DNA of 64,000 bases, taken from assembly GCA_023213315.1 (NCBI GenBank), contig JAKCPI010012714.1, forward strand, positions 1 to 64,000, in the 5' to 3' direction. Below are positions 21,147 through 31,399 of this stretch, piece by piece (positions within the stretch are counted from its first letter, which is position 1; each line of letters opens with the position of its first letter). A program made the position numbers and the translations under genes. This stretch comes from Euborellia annulipes (Eukaryota > Arthropoda > Insecta > Dermaptera > Anisolabididae). The notes under the pieces are model-generated. The model did no database searches and was not told the DNA's origin. It saw nothing but the letters and a program-made list of their open reading frames with translations.

Positions 21147-21426
21147 CAGTGGCGTACCGAGGGGGGGGGGTGGAGGGGGCGGTCCGCCCCAGGCCCCGAG
21201 CCGGCATAGGCCCCCATATATTTATAAAAAAAAAAATTTAATGAAAATTTCTCTTTGAGAGGCTCTGACCCCTTGGGCTTCAGGGATATATGGTATTTTA
21301 AAAATATTTTTGTGTATGGAGGAAAGGGATATTTAAAGATGAGCACCATCCCCCCAAAAAAAATTCAATATAAGGTCCCCTCTTCTAGTGCCGCCCCAGG
21401 CCCCCAACTGCCTCGGTACGCCTCTG
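21147..21426. mobile_element. hAT MITE (GGCGTACCGAGG family), reversed, inside another hAT's duplication
   Basis: Ends CAGTGGCGTACCGAGG and CCTCGGTACGCCTCTG. The duplication is GGTCAAGA / GGTCTAGA (one mismatch) at 21139-21146 and 21427-21434. One copy of the 60-bp internal unit is present, against three and about eight in the two members of the composite. Confidence 0.8.
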
Positions 21427-21551
21427 GGTCTAGATGCACGGTCCCTATAGCTCAAAATACTAACTGTTGGCGTGTGTTATTAATTAATTATAAGTGAAGA
21501 AAATTATATAAGGTAACAATATACAATATAAGAGGATGTGGTAATGGGCAG

Positions 21552-21745
21552 CCAAGACGAAAAATAAAATAAAAGTTTATTTTTTGTCGACGTTTCGAGT
21601 GCCGATCTCACTCTTCATCAGAACACAAATGATGTCAACTAACCTGACAACTTGACATCATTTTTGTCCTGATGAAGAGTGCTATCGGCACTCGAAACGT
21701 TGACAAAAATTGACTTTTATTTTATTTTTCGCCTTGGCTGCCCAC
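21552..21745. repeat. PLE-type palindrome with two opposed hammerhead-like motifs
   Basis: The inverted arms (AAAATAAAATAAAAG... and its complement) enclose two facing motifs. Plus strand 21669-21700: CTGATGA, A, GAGTGC-TATCG-GCACTC, GAAACGT. Minus strand 21590-21621: CTGATGA, A, GAGTG-loop-CACTC, GAAACGT. Both keep the conserved CUGANGA and GAAA boxes of the hammerhead ribozyme, but with one extra base between A9 and stem II. Confidence 0.7.
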
Positions 21746-21910
21746 ATACAACAACTAGGCCTAGTTAACAAGCTGATTTTAAATTATTTTATGATAAAAT
21801 TCTTAGAAAGTAAATAAACTTTTAAAAATAGCTAATACATCCTAAATTTTTTTTTTTTTTAATCCTAAGTTTATTTTATTAATGGAAATTAAAATTAATG
21901 GACGGATGGA

Positions 21911-21916
21911 TTTATT
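21911..21916 (-). terminator. Polyadenylation signal AATAAA (minus strand)
   Basis: TTTATT on the plus strand, 25 bases beyond the stop codon of the minus-strand Gly-rich protein gene. Confidence 0.5.
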
Positions 21917-21940
21917 GAATATTTAAAGATAATCTAAAAA

Positions 21941-24900
21941 TCAAAGGAGCCCGAGTTTGCCTCGAATTCCATACTGATGTTCAAGGCCGTTGGTATCGAA
22001 TCCTGATAAACCATAACCGTTGAGAGCATAGCCTGTACTGATGTGGGCGTTGTGATAAGGCTGTAATGATAAGCTGGCTGTTGGAGGTGAGGCAGGGCAT
22101 GGGCAACACTCGCCTACGTTGTTGTTATATCCAGCATAAAATCCGGAGGGCTTGTGCCCGAAGCCGTAATCTAAATCGTGCACATCGTATTGGTGGACAC
22201 CGTAACCTAAAAAAAAAAAAAATATTCGAATAATTTAAACAACGAGAAATCCACTCTGGAATTTAATTATTTCCCTTCCAGCTACATTTATTTAAATCTT
22301 TTTTTTTTTTTGTGTGTAAAAATACGAGAGATGCTTAAATAATTTAGAGCCTGAGAGAAGAACGAATGCTATTTGATTTTTTTTTCAGGTAAAGAATTTG
22401 TTTTAAAAAAATGTTTTTTTATGAAAAATAAAATAAAATAACCGGCTGTTTCAATTTATCTGATAAATAAAATAAAATTAATTTTTAATAATAAATTACT
22501 AAACTATATACATGCTTAACCCATTAATTAGAATTTGTTATTATAACCATGGGCGTAACTAGAGAATTTGGCTGAGGAGGGGGGGGGGACATGGTACCAG
22601 CTAACCTCCGATGGGCCTGGAAAGCCCCATATTTTCTCAATTTTTCTTGGAGCAAGGAGCTTTCTGGGGGGAGGCCCCCCCGGCACCCTCTAGTTACGCC
22701 CATGATTATAACGTATCTTTTGTAGTTTGTGAATTGTCCGCAAAACTTCCCCTCTCCACAACAGAGCTTGAATATTTGCCATCACGCCTTATTACATAGG
22801 CAAGCATATTATCTCTTCAGCCAAGATTTTGCATAACTAGCAGGCGCTCTTGTACAGTAGCGCTTTCCGTGTCGATTTCGTGAACTTAAAGGCTTTACAG
22901 CAAACGGAGTCGTAGCTATAAGAGGTCTGCGGACCACAGTATAAGAACCTACGCTATAATTTATTGTGTAGCTATCTACATATTAAGAGATTTATATTGC
23001 AACCCAAATTATATACATTTCTCGGCATGGAAACAAAAAAACTTGTTAAAATTTGCTCGAGTGTTTGTATTAAAGGATTACAGAGCTTTCCCTAATTCCT
23101 TAGAAAATTAAATTCTCTTATTATTTTTCTCTCAAAGAAGAGCTTGTTTTGACAAAGGATACAATTGAATTATATCCTCTCTCTTATTCTTCTCCTCAGC
23201 ATTATTTTTTTGAATAAAATTTAATAAACTTGTTGAAATCAAATGAATGTCATTTTTTTAAAAATGGAATAGCCATACTAAGCTCTGCATGAATCATTTA
23301 TGCGCTTAAATTACTTCATCTTTTTTTTTTGTTTGTAAAAAGGTCAAACGAACATTTTTCTGTCCATCGATTTTACCTGAATAAGATGAATTTTAAAACT
23401 AAGTTTCGAATAATTATTTAGTATAATTGATTAGAGACACACAGCTGAGGAATATATGACCATGAATTACTCGAGCTCAGATCTTTGGCGAAATCAATAT
23501 TATTTCTTACGTCTTTGTATTCTTATTATAATAAAAAATGTCTTACCTAGCAAATCTTTTCTGTTGTCGTAATCATGGCTTGAATATAAAGAAATATCAG
23601 CGGACCCCATGGGCGGTCTTTGAGGTTTGAGGAGGCTAAGGAGTCTGTTTTGATTTTGAGATATTTGAGCTGTGGGATTTTTATTTCCAAGCCTAGAAAA
23701 AAAAGAAAGAATTTATTAAAAACAAAGTTTTATAAAGACTCTAGTTAAAAAAAATTTTTATTTTACCCTTAGCTTGTCAAAATTTATCTATATCAGTGTT
23801 TTAGAATTTAGTTGGTTTATTGTTACAATAAGGTAAACCAAATGATCTATTCACTAATTACTTTTTTTATTAATCCCATCTTAAATAAAAAAAAAAACAA
23901 AACAGTAATGAGATTGTCACAATAGTAATTTATTTACCATCCAAAAAGCAAAGACTTTTTATAATTGATAATCATATCAATATAAATTTGATTTGGTATT
24001 AAAATTAATTAATAACAAGTAAGCGAGAATATTTTCCGAAAAACCAATTTAACCATATATTCTAAGCAAAAACGTTAACTTTTAACATCTGAAATCAGCT
24101 TTAATTCATTTTAACACCACCTAGCCTCAAATTGCTATTCCCCGAGTAAAAATTATCGAGGGATCCACACGCCCGCGCAAGGGACGCGGGCTGCAAATAC
24201 GACACACACAGGGATCCACACGCCCGCACCAGGAATTCACACGGTAGATCGAAATAAGTGACCCGAAGAAATAAGTGTCCCTGGTTCGGGCGTGTGAATT
24301 CCATGATATTTTGAGAGAAATTTTTACTCTGGTCTGTGGGTTCCTATAAGCAAAAACTTTAACGCCAAAAGATTAACATTTAGTCAATAGTGTTAAAAAT
24401 TAATGTCATGTCTAGGGGGTGCCTTTAATATTTTTTTATTTTTTTAACACTCCCACTTTTCCCATTCACACACACATTCATACACACAGTCTTCTCGTCA
24501 ACTTAGGCCATTTAAGCCATTTGGTATCCAAATGGCTTAAATAAAATCATTGGACCGCCTGGGATCCGAACCCTCGACACTTGGTATACAAGGCAGGCGG
24601 CTACCAACTACACCAAGCCCGAGGGCCTTAAATATTTAACTCTGTGTTAAATACATAAAAATGGACTCTTTAACCAAAAAGTAAGGCTTTGATTTTTGAC
24701 AGCTTTGAGATAAAAACATGTTAACGTTGCTGTTAAAACTTTATTTAGAGAATAGCATTTTTTAACTCTGATGTTATTACTTTACTTTTTAACACCTAAT
24801 TTATGATGTTAAATTTTAACGTCTGTTTTTAGAGAATTGATCTGATTGAGAATTATATTTCGTTCATCATTTGAACAAATTTAAAGAGAAATATTTTTTA

Positions 24901-25424
24901 TATATAGCAATATTTTACACATTTAAATTAATTTGGGGAAAGTCTGCTTACGATTGCACCACGGAATATGAGATAGGTGTGTATTGGCGTTGTCCTCTTC
25001 TCGCATGATTTGCTGCTCTTTGTTCCTGGTCTTTATTTAGAGGAAATACAAGCCACAGATCTTTATCAAAACCGGGTACGTCGACGAATCCTAAATGAGG
25101 CTCTGATGATTCCTTGAATTCAGAACTTCTACCTAAAAGAAAGCCTCCGCGACGGTGAGCTGCTCCGAAACCACCAAAACCTCCGAATCCTCCTAGGATT
25201 CTACTTGGATGGGATGATGGGCTGCACAAAAAATTTGTTTTAAACAATAACATAAAATTTGATAAATCAACGAATAAATATCTTACCCAAAAGGTAAAAG
25301 GGACCCATGATGTACACTTCCGAGACCTAAATGATTGTTATGGAAAAGGGCGCCTCCCTGATGACCACCTCCAATAATCAGAGCTGAAGATTGTAAGACG
25401 ACTCCCAAGAAGATAAACGATATC
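21941..25424 (-). CDS. Gly-rich, probably secreted protein; four exons, N-terminus uncertain
   Basis: Minus-strand exons with matching phases: 25424-25287, 25221-24952, 23692-23547 and 22206-21941 (stop TGA; TAA-free throughout). Donors are GTAAGA, GTAAGC and GTAAGA; acceptors end TGCAG, TCTAG and TTTAG. The open frame of the first exon gives LLIIGGGHQGGALFHNN. A more signal-like hydrophobic run (ISFIFLGVVLQSSA) exists in a different frame of the same exon that soon stops, so either the start of this exon is misjudged (an alternative acceptor is at 25385) or an indel separates the two. Exon 2 has ILGGFGGFGGFGAAHRRGG and HARRGQRQY. Exon 3 has RLLSLLKPQRPPMGS. The last exon is Tyr/Gly-rich with ECCPCPASPP and a GYALNGYGLSG segment. 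The family is not recognised. Composition resembles secreted structural or cuticular proteins, and the RR pairs might be processing sites. The introns carry a hAT MITE and a SINE. Confidence 0.65.
22548..22704. mobile_element. hAT MITE of 157 bp in an intron
   Basis: Ends CATGGGCGTAACTAGAG and CTCTAGTTACGCCCATG are perfect inverted repeats. The exact 8-bp duplication ATTATAAC is at 22540-22547 and 22705-22712. It lies in the last intron of the Gly-rich protein gene. Confidence 0.9.
24130..24335. mobile_element. MITE with GGATCCACACGCCCG segments
   Basis: Ends CCCGAGTAAAAAT and ATTTTTACTCTGG are inverted. The interior repeats GGATCCACACGCCCGC twice and ends with CGGGCGTGTGAATTCC. The related copy at 53705-53890 shares ends and interior. 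The family has no assigned class, and duplications are not resolved. Confidence 0.6.
24434..24624 (-). mobile_element. tRNA-derived SINE (family A) in an intron
   Basis: On the minus strand: GCCCTCGGGCTTGGTGTAGTTGG at the head, GGGTTCGGATCCCAGGCGG, the TTAAGCCATTTGG body, GACGAGAAGACTGTGTG and a poly-A end. The flanking duplication is GCCTTTAATATTT / GCCTTAAATATTT (24421-24433 and 24625-24637, one mismatch). Confidence 0.8.
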
Positions 25425-25491
25425 TGACAACAAAAGATAATGTATAAATGTTAGTTGAATTTAAGCTTTATAATCAGGTAATTTACACTCA

Positions 25492-25680
25492 GTGGCTCAC
25501 TTCTAGTGAGTACGTGGTTGGAAACCACGAGTTACCAGAGCTGAGGCTGGCATTTCATTCTTTCCTTTATGTCAACCTTTGACGGCGGCTTGCTTTTCTC
25601 TCGGCCTCATTTCTTTATAAATTAATTTTGAGACCCCACATAGGGATAAGGCCAAGAAAGAAGAAGAAGAAGAAGAATCT
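25492..25680 (+). mobile_element. SINE-like repeat (family C) with (AAG)n tail
   Basis: Contains GTGAGTACGTGGTTGGAAACCACGAGTTACC near the 5' side, GGCTTGCTTTTCTCTCGGCC, TTTCTTTATAAATTAATTTT and ends AGAAAGAAGAAGAAGAAGAA. Two other copies are at 48857-49062 (reverse) and 58993-59110. No tRNA B box is seen, so the origin is unclear. Confidence 0.6.
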
Positions 25681-25799
25681 TGTAATTTAAATTTACATGA
25701 TAAAGATAGGAGAACTCGACCCAATCAAGGTTAAATCCCCCGCCTTTAAATATTATGCTCTCATTTGTTTTATTGTTTCTTCCTATTATTAAAAGATAT

Positions 25800-26396
25800 T
25801 TAGGATCGGTTGCTTTTTACTTTCTTTATATATGTTAATTAGATAGGCCTATAGAGAGAAAGTATTGGATTCATGTCAAAAATTCGGTGTCGAGATTTTG
25901 ACACGTTTGAGGTCCCCTGAATCCAAAAATGAGGTTTTCGCGACATAGTCTGTCTGTGTTCAATTTTAAGCATGAAGGAATTGAGCTAGGAGGTTGATAT
26001 TTTATATTTAAGTTAGGCACCTCCCTAGGGCGAGAAAATAAGCTTTTAATCAAAATCAGTCTAAAAGTACTAGTACTTTACTGATGTACTCTTTCAGTTT
26101 TATTCGATTTTCTCAAAATTGGCTCCAACGGTTTTGATTAAAATTCAAAAATAATTTATTTTTTAGATACTCTTTAAAATGTATATTTTAATTTTGCCAT
26201 TGAAATCTTTTGAAGGCCACTTTACTCTTGTACTTCATAGAAAAGATAGGAGAAATGGTTGCCATGGTAACAAAATATAAATATGTTCCCATTCTTATAA
26301 ATTTTACATCTAGAAATTCGAATGTACCGTACTGTCGGAAACTAAATATATGTCGACACAAAAATTCTGGTGCGTCCAGTCACACCAGATTTTTTT
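25800..26396 (+). repeat. R1 element copy
   Basis: Left hairpin at about 25828-25870, core palindrome GTTGCCATGGTAAC near 26258-26271, and a right end where the hairpin middle is deleted so that AAATTCTGGTGCGTCCAGTCACACCAGATT runs together (26361-26390). Confidence 0.7.
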
Positions 26397-27240
26397 TCAA
26401 TCTACACATTTAAAGATATTTATTAATTAAAAATTAACACGTTATGAGTATTTTACTCTCGTGAAGTGATTTTAAAAATATATGTCTTGCTTAGTTATTT
26501 TTAGTATAACGAAATAACTGGTTAACCTGAAAAATACTGTAGGCCTATATTAAAAAAAAAACTATATCTTGTCTGTTTTTTAGTACGTTAATTGGGACGT
26601 TCTTTAAGACATTCAACTTGATTGGTGTATAAATACAAATTCATTATATCCTTTATAAGAGAAGCCTTGGGCGAACGAATCAATTAATTTACACATACAA
26701 ATTAATTATGCAAGCTTTGTATTTATATCATAATTAACTTTCGTGAATTAGTTTGCGTTATGACCCAGTTTAAAAATTAAATATTTTTTTAAATTTAATT
26801 TCCATTTAATCTCCTCTCTCTAAAAATTATATTTATTAAAAAATATAATAACCGATTTAATTTCTCTTATCTCTACATACAATAAATTGCAATCAGTTGC
26901 ATATTCAGGGGAAACAGATCTATTTACATAAAAAGAAATTCTACTTTATATGACTCTCCGTTGGTCCCCCATCCCCTCCCCAAACAAAATTCGTATCAGG
27001 TATGTTACTACCCTTAATATATACTTTTCTGATTATGAAACCAATATACCAGATATATTGATGATAAAAAAAAATGTGAAAATAAATAATGATATCGCTT
27101 AAATTGAAAATAACTGATTGAGTATTTCTCTCACCCACGACTTTTATAATTAAAAAATGAAATATTGAAAGCTTATATTTATTCATATTGATTCTCATCT
27201 TTCATTGAAATGACAATAAAATAAAATTTATGAATGAATT
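26397..27240. other. No gene seen
   Basis: AT-rich intergenic sequence. A minus-strand frame of 85 codons (26941-27198) shows no known motif. Confidence 0.4.
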
Positions 27241-27269
27241 CAAAGGGGGGGGGTCGAAAAGGGAAAGGG

Positions 27270-27310
<41 letters not shown>
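27241..27310. repeat. Poly-G tract of about 70 bp
   Basis: G9, a short GA-rich break, then an almost unbroken G run of about 40 to position 27309, followed by A8. Runs of this kind can form quadruplexes. They are also a common place for base-calling or assembly errors, so the length should not be trusted. Confidence 0.8.
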
Positions 27311-27477
27311 AAAAAAATAGAACGTCACCTTTAATTATATTAGTCTAAACACAAAGATAATTATTTGACAAGATTTACCATATAAAAATGTTTTATTAAA
27401 TAAACAGTATACGTTCCTTGTTCATTTTCTGGATTTTATGTACCGTTGGGCTACTTTAGTATTTTTTTTTAAATTTG

Positions 27478-27600
27478 TTTAAGGTCTTTTCGGCATTTGA
27501 GACCCGTCCCTATTTATTTCAATTGATTGGTATCCAATTCAATTGAAATAAATTTCTCGTCTGGTACGGGATGCCAACCTTTAGTACTTTAGTACTAAAA
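27478..27600 (-). mobile_element. tRNA-derived SINE (family B), 3' part
   Basis: Minus strand: GAGAAATTTATTTCAATTG, ACCAATCAATTGAAATAAAT, GGGACGGGTCTCAAATGCCG, AAAAGACCTTAAAC. The tRNA-like head is degraded. Confidence 0.65.
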
Positions 27601-28200
27601 AGACAACCATGCAGTGAATAAAATTTAATTTTTTTTTTAAATTTTTGTAATTTTTTCGTGTTAAATATATCTCGAAACAAATCTTATCAAAGCTAAATAA
27701 ATATGGCTTATAAGATTTTGAGAAAATTGAAACACCTACCGTGAAGCAGTGCATGATGAGATGGTGTTAGTTGAAAGATGTTTCTCAGGTGTATTAAAAC
27801 GGAATAATGGGAGAAAAATAACTATTGAGCTTCAAAGCAGTCAATACCCTTCGAATCAGCAGAATTAATAATAATTGCTGAGTTTATCTTTTGAACTTCA
27901 TTTGCCTTTCTAAGCATTGAAAAATAATAATATCTAAAGGTTCAACCGATGGAACATTTTGTAAATTAAAATATACAAATAAAAACATGCAGTATTTATA
28001 TTTTTAATAAATAATTAATAACAAAAATGTGGTCTATAATTAAATATTCCCCTAATAATAAAAACACTCGTTATCAAATTATTTATTGAGAAATCATTTT
28101 TGAGGATGATACACGAGGGTCGAAATTTGTATCAAGTTCAATAAATAATTTGATATTATAAGGATATTTTATAGCTGGCGGAATTTTAATCAGGAATAAA
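27601..28200. other. No gene seen
   Basis: AT-rich sequence between the SINE and the PLE-type palindrome. Nothing is supported. Confidence 0.35.
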
Positions 28201-28390
28201 TAAAATAGAAGAAAATATGCCAGGAAAAAAATGTATTTTTAACAGCTAACGTTTCGGCCTTGATTAAAGCCTTCTTCGGAGCTGTTGTCATTATCATTGG
28301 CTTTAACTAAGCCGAAACGTTAACTGTTAAAAATATATTTTATTAAAGAAAAAATCCTGGCTGCATTTTTTATTCCTGATTAAATAATTT
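28201..28390. repeat. PLE-type palindrome with hammerhead-like motif
   Basis: The outer arms (ATTTTAATCAGGAATAAATA and the complementary ATTTTTTATTCCTGATTAAA) and TGTATTTTTAACAGCTAACG pair across the segment. On the minus strand at 28249-28280: CCGAAGA, A, GGCTTT-AATC-AAGGCC, GAAACGT. The opposing plus-strand half (28299-28322) keeps GGCTTTAACTAAGCC and GAAACGT but lacks the CUGANGA box. Confidence 0.65.
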
Positions 28391-28484
28391 GAAATAAATA
28401 ACCTAGTATATTTTAATTTATTGCAAAATATTGAATAAAATATTAATATACAATAGTGTATTTTAAAATAAAATTTATTAACAA

Positions 28485-28590
28485 ATTTTTACTTTCTCTT
28501 TCCTATAAGCTTATACTTATATATAAGCTTAATATATAGAGAGAAAGTATTGCGATCATATCAAAAATTCGATGTCGAGATTTGTTTTTT
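28485..28590 (+). repeat. R1 left-end fragment
   Basis: TTTACTTTCTCTTTCCTATAAG pairs with ATATAGAGAGAAAGTATTG, followed by the conserved TCAAAAATTCGATGTCGAGA, then stops. Confidence 0.65.
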
Positions 28591-31208
28591 GTTTTTTTGC
28601 CAGAGAGGCGAAAAATAATTAGCTCCTTTTTGTAAAGTAATTATTTGAAATTTTATATTTATTTATCCTACTTTGTCAAGCAGGTCTGCCATATATATAA
28701 TTTTACAGCAGAGATGTCATTTGGAGGAGGCAGGGGGCTCTTTTGATTCTGATTTTTTTTTTAATTCTATTATATTTAAATTCTAAAATATTTAAAAATA
28801 TATTTAACTGTAAAAAATTAAAGAAATTAATTAAATTAAATATCTTTTGGCCAAATTTTAGATAGCTATTCGCAAATAAATTTTAAGAAGAGGTGCTATT
28901 CGCAAATAAATTTTAAGAAGAAAAAGGTTGCCCCCCCCCCCCCCGAGAAAAGTTTGAAAAGACTCTACTGTTCTAAAATATTATAATCAATTTTAACTTT
29001 TCGTAATTTTACATCCATTTTTATTTTTATCCTTGAAAGTGCTAAGTAACAGGTACTTTTTTAAACTTATTAAATATTTTCGATGGAAATTAGGAAGAAT
29101 GGTCCATCTAAGACTGGTAATTTCATTATACAGAAATTTGGTCTGTGGTAGATACAAAATTTTTTATAAAATAAATTTTAAATAACTAGGATGAAATAAA
29201 TAATCAAATGGCATTGAAAATAATTCACCTTTTGATTGATCCTGCAATAAGAAACAAAGGTCTTCACTTCGGGTTGCCTAATAATAGGAAATACGAATTA
29301 AACTTCTGAAAATCTTTATTTTAAAAAGTACAACTACATCTTTTTTATAAAATATAGAAAATTCTCAGTGAACCATATATATTTAAACAATCCCAGTTCT
29401 TAACAATTAAAAAGAAAAAAAATTTTATGAATCTAAATAATATACATAAAAAAACGTCAATGGTTCTGAAAATTTTGTCCAATAATAATGTCGTATTACA
29501 TAGGAAAAGTCTACTTAACTATAATTGTATATGTACAATATATTTTATAATAATAATAAAATAAAATTATTAATTAAATAAAAACAATTGCGTTGCATTT
29601 ATTAGGCTCAATATCAAAGCACAATATCTAAGCCTGTTTTTTTTTCATTTACTAGCGCCAAAAAGTGAAATAATTAAAAGCAATTTGATTAGCAGCGAGG
29701 TTGCAAGATGATTGGTCACCTGCATCCAATTCTCAACAAATTTAATCCAAGATCGTTGGAGAGAAGATGAAATTGAGTATAAAAAACATTTAAACAGAAG
29801 AAGAGTAAAAGTGAAAATAAAAGAGACTTCAAGTAGTGGTCATTATTTATAAGAGTATAAATAACTTGAAAGAAGAGAAAGTATTTATATATGATCCGTT
29901 GATATAGTATTTGTTCATTTTTAAAGTTGTCAAATATTATATCAATGGAAGATATTCTAACGAAATAATTATCATTCGTTCGAGTTTAAATATTTTTTAT
30001 TTCTTCTCTGTAGATTTGTCGTGTGAATCATCAAAGGTGATCTTGTGTTAAGTGTTGCCAGACTGATGTTGTTGGGACGTTTCAAAAAACTTCATCAAGT
30101 CCCGTTAAGACAGTCTTCACTTCACATATCACTCTGACCCGGGCCTGAAACATGAAAGATTATGCTTTTACTTTTATCAACTTTAAATTTTATTCATTCA
30201 TTTTAAATTATCATCTCTTTTTTTTTTTTTTTTTTGAATTCAATGAAAAAAAAATTCTCAAAAATGTTGAGCCAAAAAAAATTCTTTTATTTATTTATTT
30301 ATTATTTTATATTGTTTTAATTTGAATATTTCTGAGAATGAATGACAAATTCATTGATCCACGTTTGACTAGAAAAGGTTAATATACAATAATGCCACGC
30401 ACGCCATTCTCTACTAGCATAGCATGCCTTCAATCCGCTTAGACAAGCGACAAAAAACTATAAAAAATTTTCTAAATCGTGAGGACTTGAAAATGATGAT
30501 GAAATGATGATGACTCTTTGATGGACACACACCATGCCCGCAGGGTTAGAGAGACCAAAGAAGAAGAATCACGTTAGGGTCACAAGGTGATGACAAAAAA
30601 CAACAAGAAAAAATTATTATTATATAAAAAAAAAAAATAATAATAAGAGAATCATAAAAAAAATAAATAAATAATTGATTGTATTTGATAAAAAAAAAAT
30701 CTCTGTGAAGCAAACTGCACGCGTTTGAGAGCAGTCTGAAGAAATGTGAAAATCTTAAACTCATCGTTAGCAAAAATCACTTATTAATTGTTGATTATTA
30801 TTATTATTGTAATTATAAATAAAAAAAAAATGAGTGACCAAGTCGCTAAGTCTAAGTCGGTTAATCGATATTAGCCACGCATTCATCAATGGATTTGTTT
30901 CATCTCGTATTTGCGCGCTTCGGGCGGTTTACTCCATAGAGAATCAAAGTCAACAAAAAAAATCAAATAAAAAATGTAAAAAAAAAAAAATAAAATAATA
31001 AATAAATAAAATAAAACATTGATTAGGCCAATCCGGTTTCCAAATCAAACTACTTCACCAAAAAAAAAAAAAAACTGCAGCTTCAAAAAAAGTGCCAAAA
31101 ACAATTATATCTTTCCAAACTACGTGTGGAAGTTAATCCTCCAACTCACACTATGTACCTCTGACACCTGACCGGGGACATTTTCCAAAAGATTTCCCGA
31201 CAAAAATG
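28591..31208. other. Intergenic DNA and probable 3' untranslated region of the large minus-strand gene
   Basis: No coding exon is seen. A 27-bp direct duplication of GCTATTCGCAAATAAATTTT is at 28864-28925. Poly-A/T microsatellites cluster at 30215-31080. The part nearest 31400 is presumably 3' untranslated sequence; the extent is unknown. Confidence 0.4.
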
Positions 31209-31209
31209 T

Positions 31210-31215
31210 TTATTC
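31210..31215 (-). terminator. Candidate polyadenylation signal (minus strand)
   Basis: TTTATT on the plus strand, about 185 bases downstream of the TGA of the large minus-strand gene. Several others exist further on, so this is only a candidate. Confidence 0.3.
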
Positions 31216-31399
31216 ATATTTTCTGTGTAAAAAATGCCACTTAGCACGCTATAATTTTTTTTTTGTTTGTTTTGTTTTATCACAATGTCTAGGAACTTGA
31301 ACTGTCGTCGCTGTCACTCTCTCTCGCTCTCCCTCTCTCACAATCTCACACTCTCTCTGATACCCGCTCTGGCCCCGGCACCCATACCCTCCATTGGGC

